Counted from the stretch's first letter, positions 1 to 9,229 are shown. The stretch: DNA of 64,000 nt from JAAYTL01 sp031460505 (GCA_031460505.1 JAVKTT010000002.1:186001-250000); one strand, 5' to 3'. Translations and numbers: made by a program. Notes: a model not told the origin generated them from the sequence alone.

Positions 1-542
1 TCATCTTTAATCTTATTGAGAATTTCTACTACTTGTTCAGCATTAACTATTTTTTGATCATTAATAGCTACTATACTATCTCCAACTTTCAGACCAGCAC
101 CTTTAGCGGGACTGCTTCTTACTCCATTTATATCTATAACATCCGTTATAGCAACTACTAAAACTCCCTTTGTATTTAATCTTACACCGATAGCACTTCC
201 ACCAGGTATTAAATTTGGTCTTTCTATTACATTCAAATTAACTTCCTTTACTGGAATCAAACCTAATAGCTTAAATTGTAATTGACTTTCACCTGTCTCA
301 ATACCATTTATATTATAAGATTTAGAACCTTCATTATAAATAGTCTGTACGATTGATTCCTCATCATTATAATCAATAGAAAAAGGGAAAGATATATCTA
401 AGTTTTTATTCTCACCTTTTATTATATTTAGATTTTCAGGATAAAATAAAATCTCGTTATATTGAATAGAAAATGCTAAGAAGCTTATAGCTAATAAAAT
501 TGATAAAAATATGATTTTTTTTCTAAGTTTTAAATTATCCAA
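1..542 (-). CDS. spoIVB: SpoIVB-type serine peptidase, 5' part only
   Basis: Partial gene: the N-terminal 180 or so residues are inside the window and the rest, including the S55 serine peptidase domain, lies beyond base 1. An N-terminal membrane anchor (about residues 8-25) is followed by a PDZ domain (about 105-180) with a carboxylate-loop-like stretch and the typical VGDSIVAIND segment. In Bacillus, SpoIVB is made in the forespore and signals across the intermembrane space to activate pro-SigK processing. The start is a TTG (542-540): an in-frame TAA lies immediately upstream, and GGGAG stands about 9 bases before it. Position directly after recN matches the recN-spoIVB-spo0A order of many spore formers. 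The pro-SigK substrate is also encoded in this window (29359-30060). Confidence 0.85.
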   Translation of the reverse strand, partial: MDNLKLRKKIIFLSILLAISFLAFSIQYNEILFYPENLNIIKGENKNLDISFPFSIDYNDEESIVQTIYNEGSKSYNINGIETGESQLQFKLLGLIPVKEVNLNVIERPNLIPGGSAIGVRLNTKGVLVVAITDVIDINGVRSSPAKGAGLKVGDSIVAINDQKIVNAEQVVEILNKIKD

Positions 543-704
543 TTAATCACTCTCCCTATATTTTTCTATAACTCACCTCCATAAATTTTATTTGAATACA
601 ATTATAATTTAGCCTTTTTAATATCTATTTATTCTATTAATATTTTTATTAAATGTTATATTAATAGCTAACTTCCATAAAAAGAATTTGATTAACACAA
701 AAAT

Positions 705-745
705 CATATTTTTAGAAAAAAAATAACACTATGGTTACCCATAAT
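705..745 (-). terminator. recN rho-independent terminator
   Basis: On the minus strand ATTATGG, loop GTAA, CCATAGT (728-745, one G-U pair) lies right after the recN stop codon and is followed by a U-rich run (717-727). It separates recN from spoIVB. The 160 bases between it and the spoIVB start hold a second purine-rich GGAGGTGAG stretch near 575-585, but I could not identify a convincing forespore promoter. Confidence 0.7.
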
Positions 746-746
746 G

Positions 747-2450
747 CTATAATTTTACTTTTTTAAGTTTTTTTGCCATTAAAAGCATCTCTTTCGCATG
801 ATTTATTGTAGTCTCAGTAAGATCTACTCCCCCTAATATCTTAGCTAATTCATATACTCTATCTTCTTCATCTAGTTTCTTTATATAAGAAGATACTTTT
901 CCATTACTAGATTCTTTATAGATGGAATATTGACTATCTGCAATAGCTGCAATTTGAGGGAGATGTGATATAGAAATGACTTGCCTTTCCCTAGCAATCT
1001 TATATACTTTTTCACCTACAACTTGTGCAGTTCTTCCACTAATGCCAGTATCTATTTCGTCAAATATCATAGTTGGAATTCCATCATATTTGGCCAAAAT
1101 ACTTTTAAACCCAAGCATAATTCTAGACATTTCTCCACCAGAAGCGATTTTAGACATAGATTTTAAATCTTCACCTATATTTGTAGATATTAAGAATTCG
1201 ATATTATCAATTCCATCAGAAGTTAAGCTTTTACTTTCCTTGAAATCCACTTTAAACTTCACATTGTGCATATTTAGTTCTTCTAATTCCTTAGTTATGT
1301 TTTTTTCTAAATCCAAAGCGATGGATTTTCTACTTGTACTAAGTTCCTTAGATAAAGAAAATAGGTCACTTTCATATTCTTGAATTTTTTTTGCTAAATT
1401 TTTAGTTTCATTTTCATAGTTTAATAACTTTTCTAAAGATTCATCGATTGAATCTCTATAATCTAATATTCTACTTACAGAGTAACCATATTTCTTTTTA
1501 AGTTTATTTACAATATCTAATCTTTCGCTTAATAAAGTTAACTTTTCCTCATCTAGTTGAATATTATCCAAATAGCTTAATATTTCATTATATAAGTCTT
1601 GGAGTTCATAATTTACATCTTTTAGCCTATTTAAATATGGGATAAGTTCGTTGTCATATCTAGTTAAATTGCTTAATACAGATATATTTCTATTTACATA
1701 ATCAAGTAATGATACTGTATCATGTTTTTCACTACTAAAGGATTCAACAACTTCCCCTATTCCTTGTATAATCTCCATAATATTTGACAGTTTATTATAG
1801 TCATTTTCAATTTCTTCATCGTCATAACTAGTTAGCTGAGCACTATCAATTTCGTCTAATTGAAATTTATATAAATCAATCAATCTCTCCCGTTCCATTA
1901 GATCTAAATTCATATCATCTAGAATCTTTTTTTCATGGACATAATCTTCATAAAGAGATTTAATTTTATCCTTTAAATTTTTATGTCTTAAATCCCCAAA
2001 TGAATCAATTATTAGCTTATGATTTCCAGTATTAAGTAATGATTGATGCTCATTTTGAGCGAATATATCTATTAATTTATGTGTAATTTTATTTAGTATT
2101 GATAATGTTATAACTTTATCATTTATTCGTGATATACTTGGAGAGTTTACTGATATTTCTCTTGTTATTATCAAAAGATTATCTTCCTCAATAAAAATAC
2201 CATATTCATCAAGAATATTATTTAGATGTTTTGAATTTTCTATCACAAATGTCGCCTGAAGTATCGAACGACTTTCACCAGTTCTAATTAGGTCCTTAGT
2301 TCCTCTGCCACCTAAGATCTTACCTAACGCGTCTATTATTATTGACTTACCTGAGCCTGTCTCACCAGTAAGAACATTTAAACCTTTGGTAAATTTAATT
2401 TTTAAATCATCGATTATTGCAAAATTTTTGATGCTTAATTCAAGAAGCAT
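747..2450 (-). CDS. recN: DNA repair protein RecN
   Basis: SMC-like ATPase used in double-strand break repair, 567 residues, the usual RecN length. The N-terminal head carries a Walker A motif GETGSGKS at residues 29-36. The middle (about 160-400) is charged coiled coil, and the C-terminal head holds the ABC signature ASGGEMSR, Walker B IFDEID and an ISHLPQIA switch segment. It follows tlyA by 24 bases, so it is probably cotranscribed with the xse-ispA-tlyA genes. In many Firmicutes argR lies between tlyA and recN; there is no room for it here. Confidence 0.97.
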   Translation of the reverse strand: MLLELSIKNFAIIDDLKIKFTKGLNVLTGETGSGKSIIIDALGKILGGRGTKDLIRTGESRSILQATFVIENSKHLNNILDEYGIFIEEDNLLIITREISVNSPSISRINDKVITLSILNKITHKLIDIFAQNEHQSLLNTGNHKLIIDSFGDLRHKNLKDKIKSLYEDYVHEKKILDDMNLDLMERERLIDLYKFQLDEIDSAQLTSYDDEEIENDYNKLSNIMEIIQGIGEVVESFSSEKHDTVSLLDYVNRNISVLSNLTRYDNELIPYLNRLKDVNYELQDLYNEILSYLDNIQLDEEKLTLLSERLDIVNKLKKKYGYSVSRILDYRDSIDESLEKLLNYENETKNLAKKIQEYESDLFSLSKELSTSRKSIALDLEKNITKELEELNMHNVKFKVDFKESKSLTSDGIDNIEFLISTNIGEDLKSMSKIASGGEMSRIMLGFKSILAKYDGIPTMIFDEIDTGISGRTAQVVGEKVYKIARERQVISISHLPQIAAIADSQYSIYKESSNGKVSSYIKKLDEEDRVYELAKILGGVDLTETTINHAKEMLLMAKKLKKVKL

Positions 2451-2474
2451 AGTATACCTCCTAGATTTAAAAAT

Positions 2475-3272
2475 TTACTTTAATGTTTCATGTGCATATT
2501 CAACAACATTATTTATCATTTGCTGTTCTACAATGGTTTCACCATTATTTACAGCATGTACTAAAAATTCTATATTTCCCTTTGCACCTGTGATTGGAGA
2601 AAAAGATAGATTTTTAGGATTTAATCCAATTTCAGATAAGAATTCGACTATTGAATTAATTACTTCAATATGTGTTTCCTTTTCTCTAACTATACCATTT
2701 TTACCAACCTTATCCTTGCCAGCTTCAAATTGGGGCTTTATTAAAGCTACCAATTCAGCCTTATCCTTCATCAAGGATTTAGCTACAGGTAGTACTAGTT
2801 TTAAGGATATGAATGATACATCAATGGAAATAAAGTCAAGTTCATCATCTATATCATCCTTGGTAATATTTCTAATATTTGTTCTCTCCATTACTACTAC
2901 TCTAGAATCCTGTCTTAGCGCCCAATCAAGCTGCCCATATCCAACATCAACAGCATATACCTTGGAGGCCTTCTCCTTAAGCATACAATCAGTGAAACCG
3001 CCTGTAGACGAACCAATATCCATTGCTATTGCATTTTCTAAGTTTAAACCAAAGTCATTAATGGCCTTTTCTAACTTATGGCCACCTCTACTAACATACT
3101 TAATTGGATTATCCTTTATATAAATATCTGATTCTTCATCAATATTTTCTCCAGGTTTTGATACCCTTTCACTACCAATAAAAACGGATCCTTCCATTAT
3201 AATTCTTTTGGCCTTTTCTCTTGAATCAACTAATCCTTTTTCATATAAAACAATATCGGCTCTTTTTTTCAC
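2475..3272 (-). CDS. tlyA: TlyA family rRNA (cytidine-2'-O)-methyltransferase
   Basis: 265 residues with an N-terminal S4 RNA-binding domain (about 1-60) and an FtsJ/RrmJ-type Rossmann methyltransferase domain. The SAM-binding segment is DIGSSTGGFTD, preceded by the family signature YVSRGGHKLEKA. TlyA proteins 2'-O-methylate cytidines of 16S and/or 23S rRNA; the old name hemolysin A reflects an early screen. The gene lies 16 bases after ispA and 24 bases before recN, the standard arrangement in spore-forming Firmicutes. Family assignment is secure; which rRNA sites are modified cannot be read from sequence. Confidence 0.93.
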   Translation of the reverse strand: MKKRADIVLYEKGLVDSREKAKRIIMEGSVFIGSERVSKPGENIDEESDIYIKDNPIKYVSRGGHKLEKAINDFGLNLENAIAMDIGSSTGGFTDCMLKEKASKVYAVDVGYGQLDWALRQDSRVVVMERTNIRNITKDDIDDELDFISIDVSFISLKLVLPVAKSLMKDKAELVALIKPQFEAGKDKVGKNGIVREKETHIEVINSIVEFLSEIGLNPKNLSFSPITGAKGNIEFLVHAVNNGETIVEQQMINNVVEYAHETLK

Positions 3273-3288
3273 TCTATTACTCCTTGAT

Positions 3289-4161
3289 TTATTCTTTTCT
3301 ATATACTAACAAGTTTGTTAAACTCCTTAAAAACTCTGTATCTTTATCTGACAATCTATCTAATAATTCAAATGCTTTATTAGTGTATTGAATTACATCT
3401 TCCTTTGACTTTTCAATATCATAAAAGGATAAATGAGTTAATTTATTAATACTAGCATCTTCTTCTGAATCTAAGATATCGTCTTGAATCTGGAAAGCAA
3501 GACCTAGATGCAAAGAAAACTCTCTTAGTATTTCTACTTCTTCATCCCTTGCTCCACCTAAAATAGCACCCGCTACTGAAGAAGCTTGAAAAAGAGCTGC
3601 AGTCTTTTTCTCATACATAAATCTTAGCTTACTACTATCTGTATTTTCAGCCGTACCAAATAAATCAACGACCTGTCCTCCTATCATGCCTTCAACACCT
3701 GCATATTTAGATACTTCATATATGACTCTTGATTTTTTTCTGTAATCTTCTATTGAATTAGAATTATTCAATAAGTCATTTGACATGGTTTCAAATGCTT
3801 GATTTAGTAATCCGTCTCCTGATAGTATCGCTAGTGCTTCACCGAATACTATATGATTTGTTGGCTTTCCCCTTCTAAAATCATCATCATCCATTGCAGG
3901 TAGATCATCATGTATTAGTGAATATGTATGTATCATCTCAATAGCAGCAGCATATGGTAGAACTTTATCAATATCACCATTGAACAATTCAAATGTTTTA
4001 ATTGCAATAATTGGTCTCAGTCTTTTTCCACCACTAAATAAACTATATCTCATTGATTTATATATTTGATTTTGATATGTAGATTCATAGTTCGTATACT
4101 TATCTAATGCTTCATCAATGATCTTTATCGTGTCATTAATTACGTCTTTAATAATCTTCAT
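3289..4161 (-). CDS. ispA: Polyprenyl (geranyl/farnesyl) diphosphate synthase
   Basis: 290-residue all-alpha prenyltransferase that condenses isopentenyl diphosphate with allylic diphosphates to make the C15 precursor of bactoprenol and quinones. Both aspartate-rich motifs are present: DDLPAMDDDD (about residue 90) and DDILD (about residue 225), along with the SGGKRLRP substrate-binding segment near residue 44. The ATG overlaps the end of xseB by 14 bases and its GGGAGG ribosome site lies inside xseB, indicating translational coupling. Farnesyl diphosphate is the likely product by length and family, but chain length is an inference. Confidence 0.92.
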   Translation of the reverse strand: MKIIKDVINDTIKIIDEALDKYTNYESTYQNQIYKSMRYSLFSGGKRLRPIIAIKTFELFNGDIDKVLPYAAAIEMIHTYSLIHDDLPAMDDDDFRRGKPTNHIVFGEALAILSGDGLLNQAFETMSNDLLNNSNSIEDYRKKSRVIYEVSKYAGVEGMIGGQVVDLFGTAENTDSSKLRFMYEKKTAALFQASSVAGAILGGARDEEVEILREFSLHLGLAFQIQDDILDSEEDASINKLTHLSFYDIEKSKEDVIQYTNKAFELLDRLSDKDTEFLRSLTNLLVYRKE

Positions 4162-4396
4162 CAGCCTCCCTAATGAGGTTTAACTCTTCAAATGTTTGCT
4201 CATCGTCACCTAATAGGATTTTTATCTCGCCTTCCGCTTTTGTAAGCAGTGTATTACAATGTTTATATAACTCAACACCATTCTTAAATTTATCCATTGC
4301 ATCCTTTAATGAATAATCTTCCTGCTCTAAAAAACAAATTATATCTTCTAGTTCTTTTACGGCGTCCTCATATGATAACTTACTTACATCCATCAT
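4148..4396 (-). CDS. xseB: Exodeoxyribonuclease VII small subunit
   Basis: Short, acidic, helical protein of 82 residues with the family pattern LSYEDAVKELEDIICFLE followed by a SLKDAMDKFKNGVELYKHC segment. It binds in several copies to XseA to form exonuclease VII, which degrades single-stranded DNA. I place the start at the ATG at 4396, which has AAGGAGAGG just upstream; a longer reading to 4417 would begin inside that ribosome site. The gene overlaps the end of xseA and the start of ispA, so the three are one translational unit. Confidence 0.93.
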   Translation of the reverse strand: MMDVSKLSYEDAVKELEDIICFLEQEDYSLKDAMDKFKNGVELYKHCNTLLTKAEGEIKILLGDDEQTFEELNLIREADEDY

Positions 4397-5600
4397 ATTC
4401 CTCTCCTTTTGAAACATCTTTTACTAGGGTAGTAATAGTACCATCCCTCATTAAAATACTTATTACATCATTAATGGAAACTTCATCTATAGATTTAATC
4501 AACATTCCATCTTTATCTAATAGTATTCCATTACCTCTATCTAAAGATAGAGTAGGATTTAATAATTTAAGGCAATTCTCCATGTTTTTAGTATTCTCTT
4601 TATAATAATTTATTTTGCTTTCAATCTTAAGTACCAATTCCTTATACAATAAGTTCAATTGCTGTTGATTATTTTTTAGCTTAAATACAGGATTATTATA
4701 TTTAAGTCCTTTTTTAATAAGATTTAAATTCCTTGATTCTATGTCTAATTTATTCTCATAATAAAACAATAATTGATTAAATTTGCTATCCAATAACTGA
4801 TTTAATGATTCAATGTTTGGAACAGCTAATTCTGCTGCAGCAGAAGGAGTAGGTGCTCTTAAATCAGCTACGAAATCTGCAATTGTGAAATCTGTTTCAT
4901 GACCTACAGCAGAAATCACAGGTTTATTCATACTAAAGATTGTCCTAGCTAATTGTTCATCATTAAATGCTGATAATTCTTCGATAGAGCCACCACCTCT
5001 ACCAGTGATTATTAAGTCCACATATTCCCTATTATCAAGATTTTTTAGCCCTCGAATTATATCCTTAGGAGCGTTAGGCCCTTGAACAAGAGATGGGTAT
5101 ATTAACAATTCACATGGTGGGAATCTTCTCTTGATAACACTAATAATATCTTTTATTGCTGCACCTGTTGATGAGGTAACTATACCGATTTTCATAGGAA
5201 TTGTTGGTATATCTTTCTTAAATTCTTGATTAAATAGACCTTCTTTTTCAAGTTTCTTTTTAAGTTCTTCAAAAGAAGCATATAAATCTCCAATTCCTTT
5301 ATGCTTAAGTTCTCTGACGTATAATTGATAGTCACCACCTTGTTCATAAATGGATACGTACCCTTTAGCAATTACTTTTTGACCTTCTGATAAATCTAAA
5401 GTAATAGTTTCAGCATCAGATCTAAACATAACACATCTAATTCTAGCCCTATCATCCTTAAGAGAAAAATACAGATGCCCACTGTAATGTCTTTTAAAGT
5501 TAGAAATTTCACCTTCAATTTCAATATTTGATAAAATTATATCCCCAGTAAAAATTCGTTTTATGTAGTTGTTAACTTCACTTACTTTAAGAGGTTTCAT
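4380..5600 (-). CDS. xseA: Exodeoxyribonuclease VII large subunit
   Basis: 406 residues. The N-terminal OB-fold (about 1-100) contains the GEISNFKRHYSGHLYFSLKD segment. The catalytic domain carries GIVTSSTGAAIKDI, the glycine-rich GRGGGSIEEL and the GHETDFTIADFVADLRAPTP block. The C-terminal third is coiled coil that recruits XseB. It starts 10 bases after nusB and overlaps xseB, consistent with a nusB-xseA-xseB-ispA-tlyA operon. Confidence 0.96.
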   Translation of the reverse strand: MKPLKVSEVNNYIKRIFTGDIILSNIEIEGEISNFKRHYSGHLYFSLKDDRARIRCVMFRSDAETITLDLSEGQKVIAKGYVSIYEQGGDYQLYVRELKHKGIGDLYASFEELKKKLEKEGLFNQEFKKDIPTIPMKIGIVTSSTGAAIKDIISVIKRRFPPCELLIYPSLVQGPNAPKDIIRGLKNLDNREYVDLIITGRGGGSIEELSAFNDEQLARTIFSMNKPVISAVGHETDFTIADFVADLRAPTPSAAAELAVPNIESLNQLLDSKFNQLLFYYENKLDIESRNLNLIKKGLKYNNPVFKLKNNQQQLNLLYKELVLKIESKINYYKENTKNMENCLKLLNPTLSLDRGNGILLDKDGMLIKSIDEVSINDVISILMRDGTITTLVKDVSKGEEYDGCK

Positions 5601-5610
5601 ATCTTCACCT

Positions 5611-6021
5611 TTATTTTTTATCTTCTAAACTCCTTACAAATCCGCCTAAAACACCATTTATAAATTTAAAAGAGTCGTAATTACTATATTTCTTTACAAT
5701 CTCAATTGCCTCATTGATGGATACTTCAACAGGAATATCCTTCCTAAATAATATTTCATATATAGCAATTCTTAATACAGCTAAGTCTACCTTAGCAAGT
5801 CTATATATAGACCATCCTTCTAAATGCTCTTCAATATATTTATCAATTTTCTCCCTATTATTTATAATAGAGATGTATGCCTCTTCAATATATTGAGTTT
5901 CTATTTCATTAAAATCGAAATTCTCTAAATAAACAGCCTTAGCTTCGTTAGAATAGTCTTCATTCAATTCCATTTGAAATAATAACTTCATAGCTCCTTC
6001 TCTAGCTACTTTTCTTCCCAT
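5611..6021 (-). CDS. nusB: Transcription antitermination factor NusB
   Basis: 136-residue helical RNA-binding protein that with NusE (S10) binds boxA and supports rRNA transcription. N-terminal KVAREGAMKLLFQMELN and C-terminal NEAIEIVKKYSNYDSFKFINGVLGG segments are characteristic. The ATG at 6021 is preferred over the TTG codon just before it because AGGAGG lies 7 bases upstream of the ATG. It follows the amaP/DUF2273 pair by about 30 bases and heads the housekeeping part of the operon. Confidence 0.94.
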   Translation of the reverse strand: MGRKVAREGAMKLLFQMELNEDYSNEAKAVYLENFDFNEIETQYIEEAYISIINNREKIDKYIEEHLEGWSIYRLAKVDLAVLRIAIYEILFRKDIPVEVSINEAIEIVKKYSNYDSFKFINGVLGGFVRSLEDKK

Positions 6022-6055
6022 CAATTATCCTCCTATGTGTCTAAATACAATAAAT

Positions 6056-6283
6056 TTATCTATTAGAAAATATTCTTTCAATTAATCCTTTAATATCTTC
6101 CTTATTTATATTATAACTACCTATTACATAACCTATTACGGTGCATATTATTATAAATAATGTCTTAAAGAATCCAATAAAGACTATAAAAATACCTATC
6201 AGGAATCCAAATAAACCTCCAAAAAACTTAGATTTATTTTGGCTAATCCAATTAATCATCTCATCTAATGTATCCTTAATCAA
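6056..6283 (-). CDS. DUF2273 small membrane protein
   Basis: About 75 residues with two closely spaced hydrophobic segments separated by a short turn (GGLFGFLIGIFIVFIGFFKTLFIIICTVIGY). This matches the DUF2273 family, almost always found next to amaP and asp23. The start is set at a TTG (6283) preceded by GAGGTG at a 6-base distance and 20 bases after the amaP stop. A longer reading would start inside amaP without a ribosome site. Function unknown; probably a membrane partner of the Asp23 envelope-stress complex. Confidence 0.75.
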   Translation of the reverse strand: MIKDTLDEMINWISQNKSKFFGGLFGFLIGIFIVFIGFFKTLFIIICTVIGYVIGSYNINKEDIKGLIERIFSNR

Positions 6284-6302
6284 TAAAAACACCTCAACTT
6301 TA

Positions 6303-6848
6303 TTAGCCTCTATTAATAGTTTGGGCGACATTTACAATCTCTATCTTTATATCGCTAACTTGTGCACCTGTAATATTTTCAACATGTTCCTTAACCTTCA
6401 TTTGTAAGTCCATGGAAGTTTCCGGAATATTAATTTCATTATTTGATTCGCCCTTTAATGAAAGGTTAATTTTCCCTTCTACAAATGTAACCTTTGATTT
6501 AATATTTCTTATTCCTGTAAATTTTTGAGCTACATTACTTACCAATCCAACAATAGTATCTTGATAAATCAGTATTTCACCATAATCATTTCTAAGTACT
6601 AAAAATGAGCCCTCACTTATACTTTCTTTATTCCTAAATAGATAGAATAAATAGGTAATACTTAACACTAAAAGTATTGCCCCAATCAATGTATAAATAT
6701 AATTACCCTCCATATATCTAATCATTCTTACAGTTTCCTGGATTCCTATTATGCTCTTTATATTAAGAGGTAAAAACATAATTACAAAAGATACCGCAAT
6801 TACAAAGATGGAATAAATGAATAAAACTGCTTTATTAAGTATTTTCAT
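6303..6848 (-). CDS. amaP: Alkaline shock response membrane anchor protein AmaP
   Basis: 181 residues with two N-terminal transmembrane helices (about 8-30 and 50-72) and a cytoplasmic Asp23-like alpha/beta domain. In Staphylococcus, AmaP tethers Asp23 to the membrane. Immediate neighbours asp23 (upstream) and the DUF2273 gene (downstream) support the call. A hairpin lies between asp23 and this gene (6879-6898) and may lower its expression relative to asp23. Confidence 0.88.
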   Translation of the reverse strand: MKILNKAVLFIYSIFVIAVSFVIMFLPLNIKSIIGIQETVRMIRYMEGNYIYTLIGAILLVLSITYLFYLFRNKESISEGSFLVLRNDYGEILIYQDTIVGLVSNVAQKFTGIRNIKSKVTFVEGKINLSLKGESNNEINIPETSMDLQMKVKEHVENITGAQVSDIKIEIVNVAQTINRG

Positions 6849-6878
6849 TTGTACACTCCTTCCATGAATTTAAAATAA

Positions 6879-6898
6879 CCCTCTGATTAGACAGAGGG
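6879..6898 (-). terminator. Hairpin between asp23 and amaP
   Basis: Perfect stem CCCTCTG/CAGAGGG with a 6-base loop, followed on the minus strand by TTATTTT. It lies between two genes expected to be cotranscribed, so it is more likely a partial terminator or an mRNA 3'-end stabiliser for asp23 than a full stop. Confidence 0.6.
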
Positions 6899-6907
6899 CA
6901 AATATAT

Positions 6908-7318
6908 TTATTTTACTTTTTGTTCTTCATTTCCCTTAGTTTCTTTTGGAATATTAACACCTTGTATGTTTACATTTACTTCTATAACATTTAATTCTGT
7001 CATTGTTTCAACAGAACTCTTTACGTTTTTCTGAACTTTCTTTCCAATTTCACTAATGTTCATACCATATTCTACTATTATAAACACATCAATAACTGCA
7101 TTATTATCATTAAGTACTACTTTAATCCCTTTAGACAAGTTTTTCATACCTAACATTTCAGAAAATCCACCAGTAATTCCACCGCTCATACTTGTAACCC
7201 CAGGGATTTCAGTTGCAGCAACACCTGCAATAATTGCAACTACATCATCTGAAATTTTTACTTTTCCATATTCTCTTAACTCATTATTATCATCATTATT
7301 AATAAATTCCTCTGACAT
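6908..7318 (-). CDS. asp23: Asp23/Gls24 family envelope stress protein
   Basis: 136 residues with the family core VKISDDVVAIIAGVAATEIPGV near the N-terminus, a glycine-rich loop, and a VDVFIIVEYGMNISEI beta-strand block. Asp23 proteins form membrane-associated assemblies anchored by AmaP and respond to cell-wall or alkaline stress. The gene is first in the transcript starting from the vegetative promoter at 7353-7381. Confidence 0.93.
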   Translation of the reverse strand: MSEEFINNDDNNELREYGKVKISDDVVAIIAGVAATEIPGVTSMSGGITGGFSEMLGMKNLSKGIKVVLNDNNAVIDVFIIVEYGMNISEIGKKVQKNVKSSVETMTELNVIEVNVNIQGVNIPKETKGNEEQKVK

Positions 7319-7352
7319 TTAAGACACCTCCTGCATCTAAAGTTATATAGCT

Positions 7353-7381
7353 ATTATATCAAAGGAGATGCGTATTTACAA
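7353..7381 (-). promoter_or_regulatory. SigA-type promoter for the asp23 transcript
   Basis: On the minus strand TTGTAA (7376-7381), 17-base spacer, TATAAT (7353-7358). Transcription would start about 30 bases before the asp23 ATG, which has an AGGAGGTG ribosome site. It lies between the end of spoIIIAH and asp23, so the genes that follow can be expressed independently of sporulation. Confidence 0.75.
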
Positions 7382-7387
7382 ATATTT

Positions 7388-8035
7388 CTACTGTTTTTTT
7401 ATGATTTTAATATTATCCATATCGAAATCAGTTTCTGATCTTACAATATCTAATATTTTAACCATTTCAGTATCAGTTAATTCATCAACTGATACTACAA
7501 CCTTTATATCTTCATCTGTTAGTAATACCACAGCTTCATCAAAACCTTTTGACTTAATTAGAGCCTCAATTTGTAATTCAGTTTCAGATATTTTTCCTAT
7601 ATTGATAATTTCAGATTGAGCTTCGGTCCTCATCGTATCATTTGTTTTATCATTATTAACTATGCTTGAAAGTCTATCTATTAAATTGGCTCTTAACTTG
7701 TCTCTTGATAGTCTATATTCAACAAAATAATTCCTATCAAAATTAGCTACTTCTTTATCCATTTCACCTTTGATAGTTTCATTACTTGATGATATGACTT
7801 CTTTAATATTGCCATCATTCTCCAGGATCGAATCTACTATTTGTATATCATCTTCATCATCTAGGGCAAAGTCAGAACCTATATCGTTCTGCTGCATTTC
7901 TGATAATTCATATTTTTGGTATTCTTGCGAAGTCTTCCTTAAAGCCTGTTGAGTAAATTGATAATTTAAATAACCTGTAAAAACTAGTAGAATTAATAGC
8001 AATCCTATAATAGCAGGTCTTTTAATTTTAAACAT
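7388..8035 (-). CDS. spoIIIAH: Stage III sporulation protein AH
   Basis: 215 residues: one N-terminal membrane helix (about 8-24), a charged linker, and a C-terminal YscJ/FliF-type ring-building fold. The last part carries the family pattern KGFDEAVVLLTDEDIKVVVS. In Bacillus, mother-cell SpoIIIAH binds forespore SpoIIQ to form the feeding-tube channel. It is the last of eight spoIIIA genes in canonical order. Confidence 0.93.
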   Translation of the reverse strand: MFKIKRPAIIGLLLILLVFTGYLNYQFTQQALRKTSQEYQKYELSEMQQNDIGSDFALDDEDDIQIVDSILENDGNIKEVISSSNETIKGEMDKEVANFDRNYFVEYRLSRDKLRANLIDRLSSIVNNDKTNDTMRTEAQSEIINIGKISETELQIEALIKSKGFDEAVVLLTDEDIKVVVSVDELTDTEMVKILDIVRSETDFDMDNIKIIKKQ

Positions 8036-8046
8036 ATTCTCTCCCC

Positions 8047-8625
8047 CTATTTACTTGGAAATATTTGTACTTTGTTCCCTGTTACACCTAACACAGTCTT
8101 TACAGCCTCATATAGTGTTTCCAAAACTACAACATCTTCAGCTCCCTCAGCTACTACTATGACTCCCTTAATACTTGGTTTTACTTCTTTTAACACTACA
8201 ACATCATTAGAAGTATTAACAACTTGGATTGTTTCATCCTCCCTAGAGACTTCCCTTGTTCCACCTTGAGCATCAAGCTCATTGGTTATTTCTCTAGTTG
8301 TAGTTACATTTGAAGCTGGTATCTTTTCCACACTATCCTCCAGTGTAACCATTACATCCACACTACCTACACCTTTTAGTTTAGACAGTATTTCCGATAA
8401 CTTATCTTCTATATAAGACTCATAATCATCCTTCACTAAATTATTATATTCATTAGATTTCTCCTTTATCACTGTAGTATCCTTATTTTTATCATTTGAT
8501 GTATAACCATTTAACATAACCAAAAGAACTACTGACAAGACAAGGATAATAAATATATTGCCTATAAATTTCTTGTTATCAAGGTTTTCTAAATGTTTCT
8601 TAATTTTTTTTATTAGATCTTCCAT
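8047..8625 (-). CDS. spoIIIAG: Stage III sporulation protein AG
   Basis: 192 residues with an N-terminal transmembrane helix (about 20-40) and a ring-building domain containing LKGVGSVDVMVTLEDS and GVIVVAEGAEDVVVLETLYEAV. SpoIIIAG forms a large ring in the intermembrane space of the engulfed forespore. The stop is 11 bases before spoIIIAH and the start 2 bases after spoIIIAF. Confidence 0.93.
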   Translation of the reverse strand: MEDLIKKIKKHLENLDNKKFIGNIFIILVLSVVLLVMLNGYTSNDKNKDTTVIKEKSNEYNNLVKDDYESYIEDKLSEILSKLKGVGSVDVMVTLEDSVEKIPASNVTTTREITNELDAQGGTREVSREDETIQVVNTSNDVVVLKEVKPSIKGVIVVAEGAEDVVVLETLYEAVKTVLGVTGNKVQIFPSK

Positions 8626-8627
8626 AA

Positions 8628-9221
8628 TTAATCCTCCAATTTGTTAATAGATACATTTATTAAATCTTTGCCAATTTCATATCTATTTGAAATGAGTTCT
8701 TTAATATCTAAAAAGTTTTCATTTTCTTCTATTTTAGGTCTGTACTCTAATACAACTGGTTTAACTTGGACACTTATGTTATTCTCATCCATTTCTACAT
8801 CTTGATCTAAGATAACTAAGTCTAGATAAGAAATAGCACCGAAATTTTCTTCAGTTTTATCTATTTCCACATTTAATATTGATATCTTATATTCTGTATT
8901 GCCTTCTACAAATGTTTTTACTTCTCTGGCAATTTTCTCTTTGTATATAGACTCTATCTGTTCATCTTGTCTATCAAGTATTTCTTCATCATATTTAAAC
9001 TTGCTATCTATGTTTCTAAACACCTCCTTTTCTAGTTGGAAATCTACATTGACAAGATTTATGAAAGGATTTATTACAGTAAATATAATCAACAAACCTA
9101 CAACAAAATTTATATATCTTCGCATACTACCCTTAGGCATTATTAGATCAACTAAGGTTATAATAATAAACAAAAGGACAAGGTCCTTAATCCAGGAGTA
9201 AATAAATTCACTAATACTCAC
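8628..9221 (-). CDS. spoIIIAF: Stage III sporulation protein AF
   Basis: 197 residues with two N-terminal hydrophobic segments (about 10-25 and 36-55) joined by MPKGSMRRY, then a soluble domain with the ring-building type fold. Starts at GTG 9221, with AGGTGATAAG just upstream, and is 8 bases from spoIIIAE. It is a component of the SpoIIIA-SpoIIQ complex. Confidence 0.9.
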   Translation of the reverse strand: MSISEFIYSWIKDLVLLFIIITLVDLIMPKGSMRRYINFVVGLLIIFTVINPFINLVNVDFQLEKEVFRNIDSKFKYDEEILDRQDEQIESIYKEKIAREVKTFVEGNTEYKISILNVEIDKTEENFGAISYLDLVILDQDVEMDENNISVQVKPVVLEYRPKIEENENFLDIKELISNRYEIGKDLINVSINKLED

Positions 9222-9229
9222 CTTATCAC

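Noticed and set aside
2386..3123. Long rightward open frame opposite tlyA
   Set aside because: Antisense of a well-supported gene with no ribosome site or recognisable domain.
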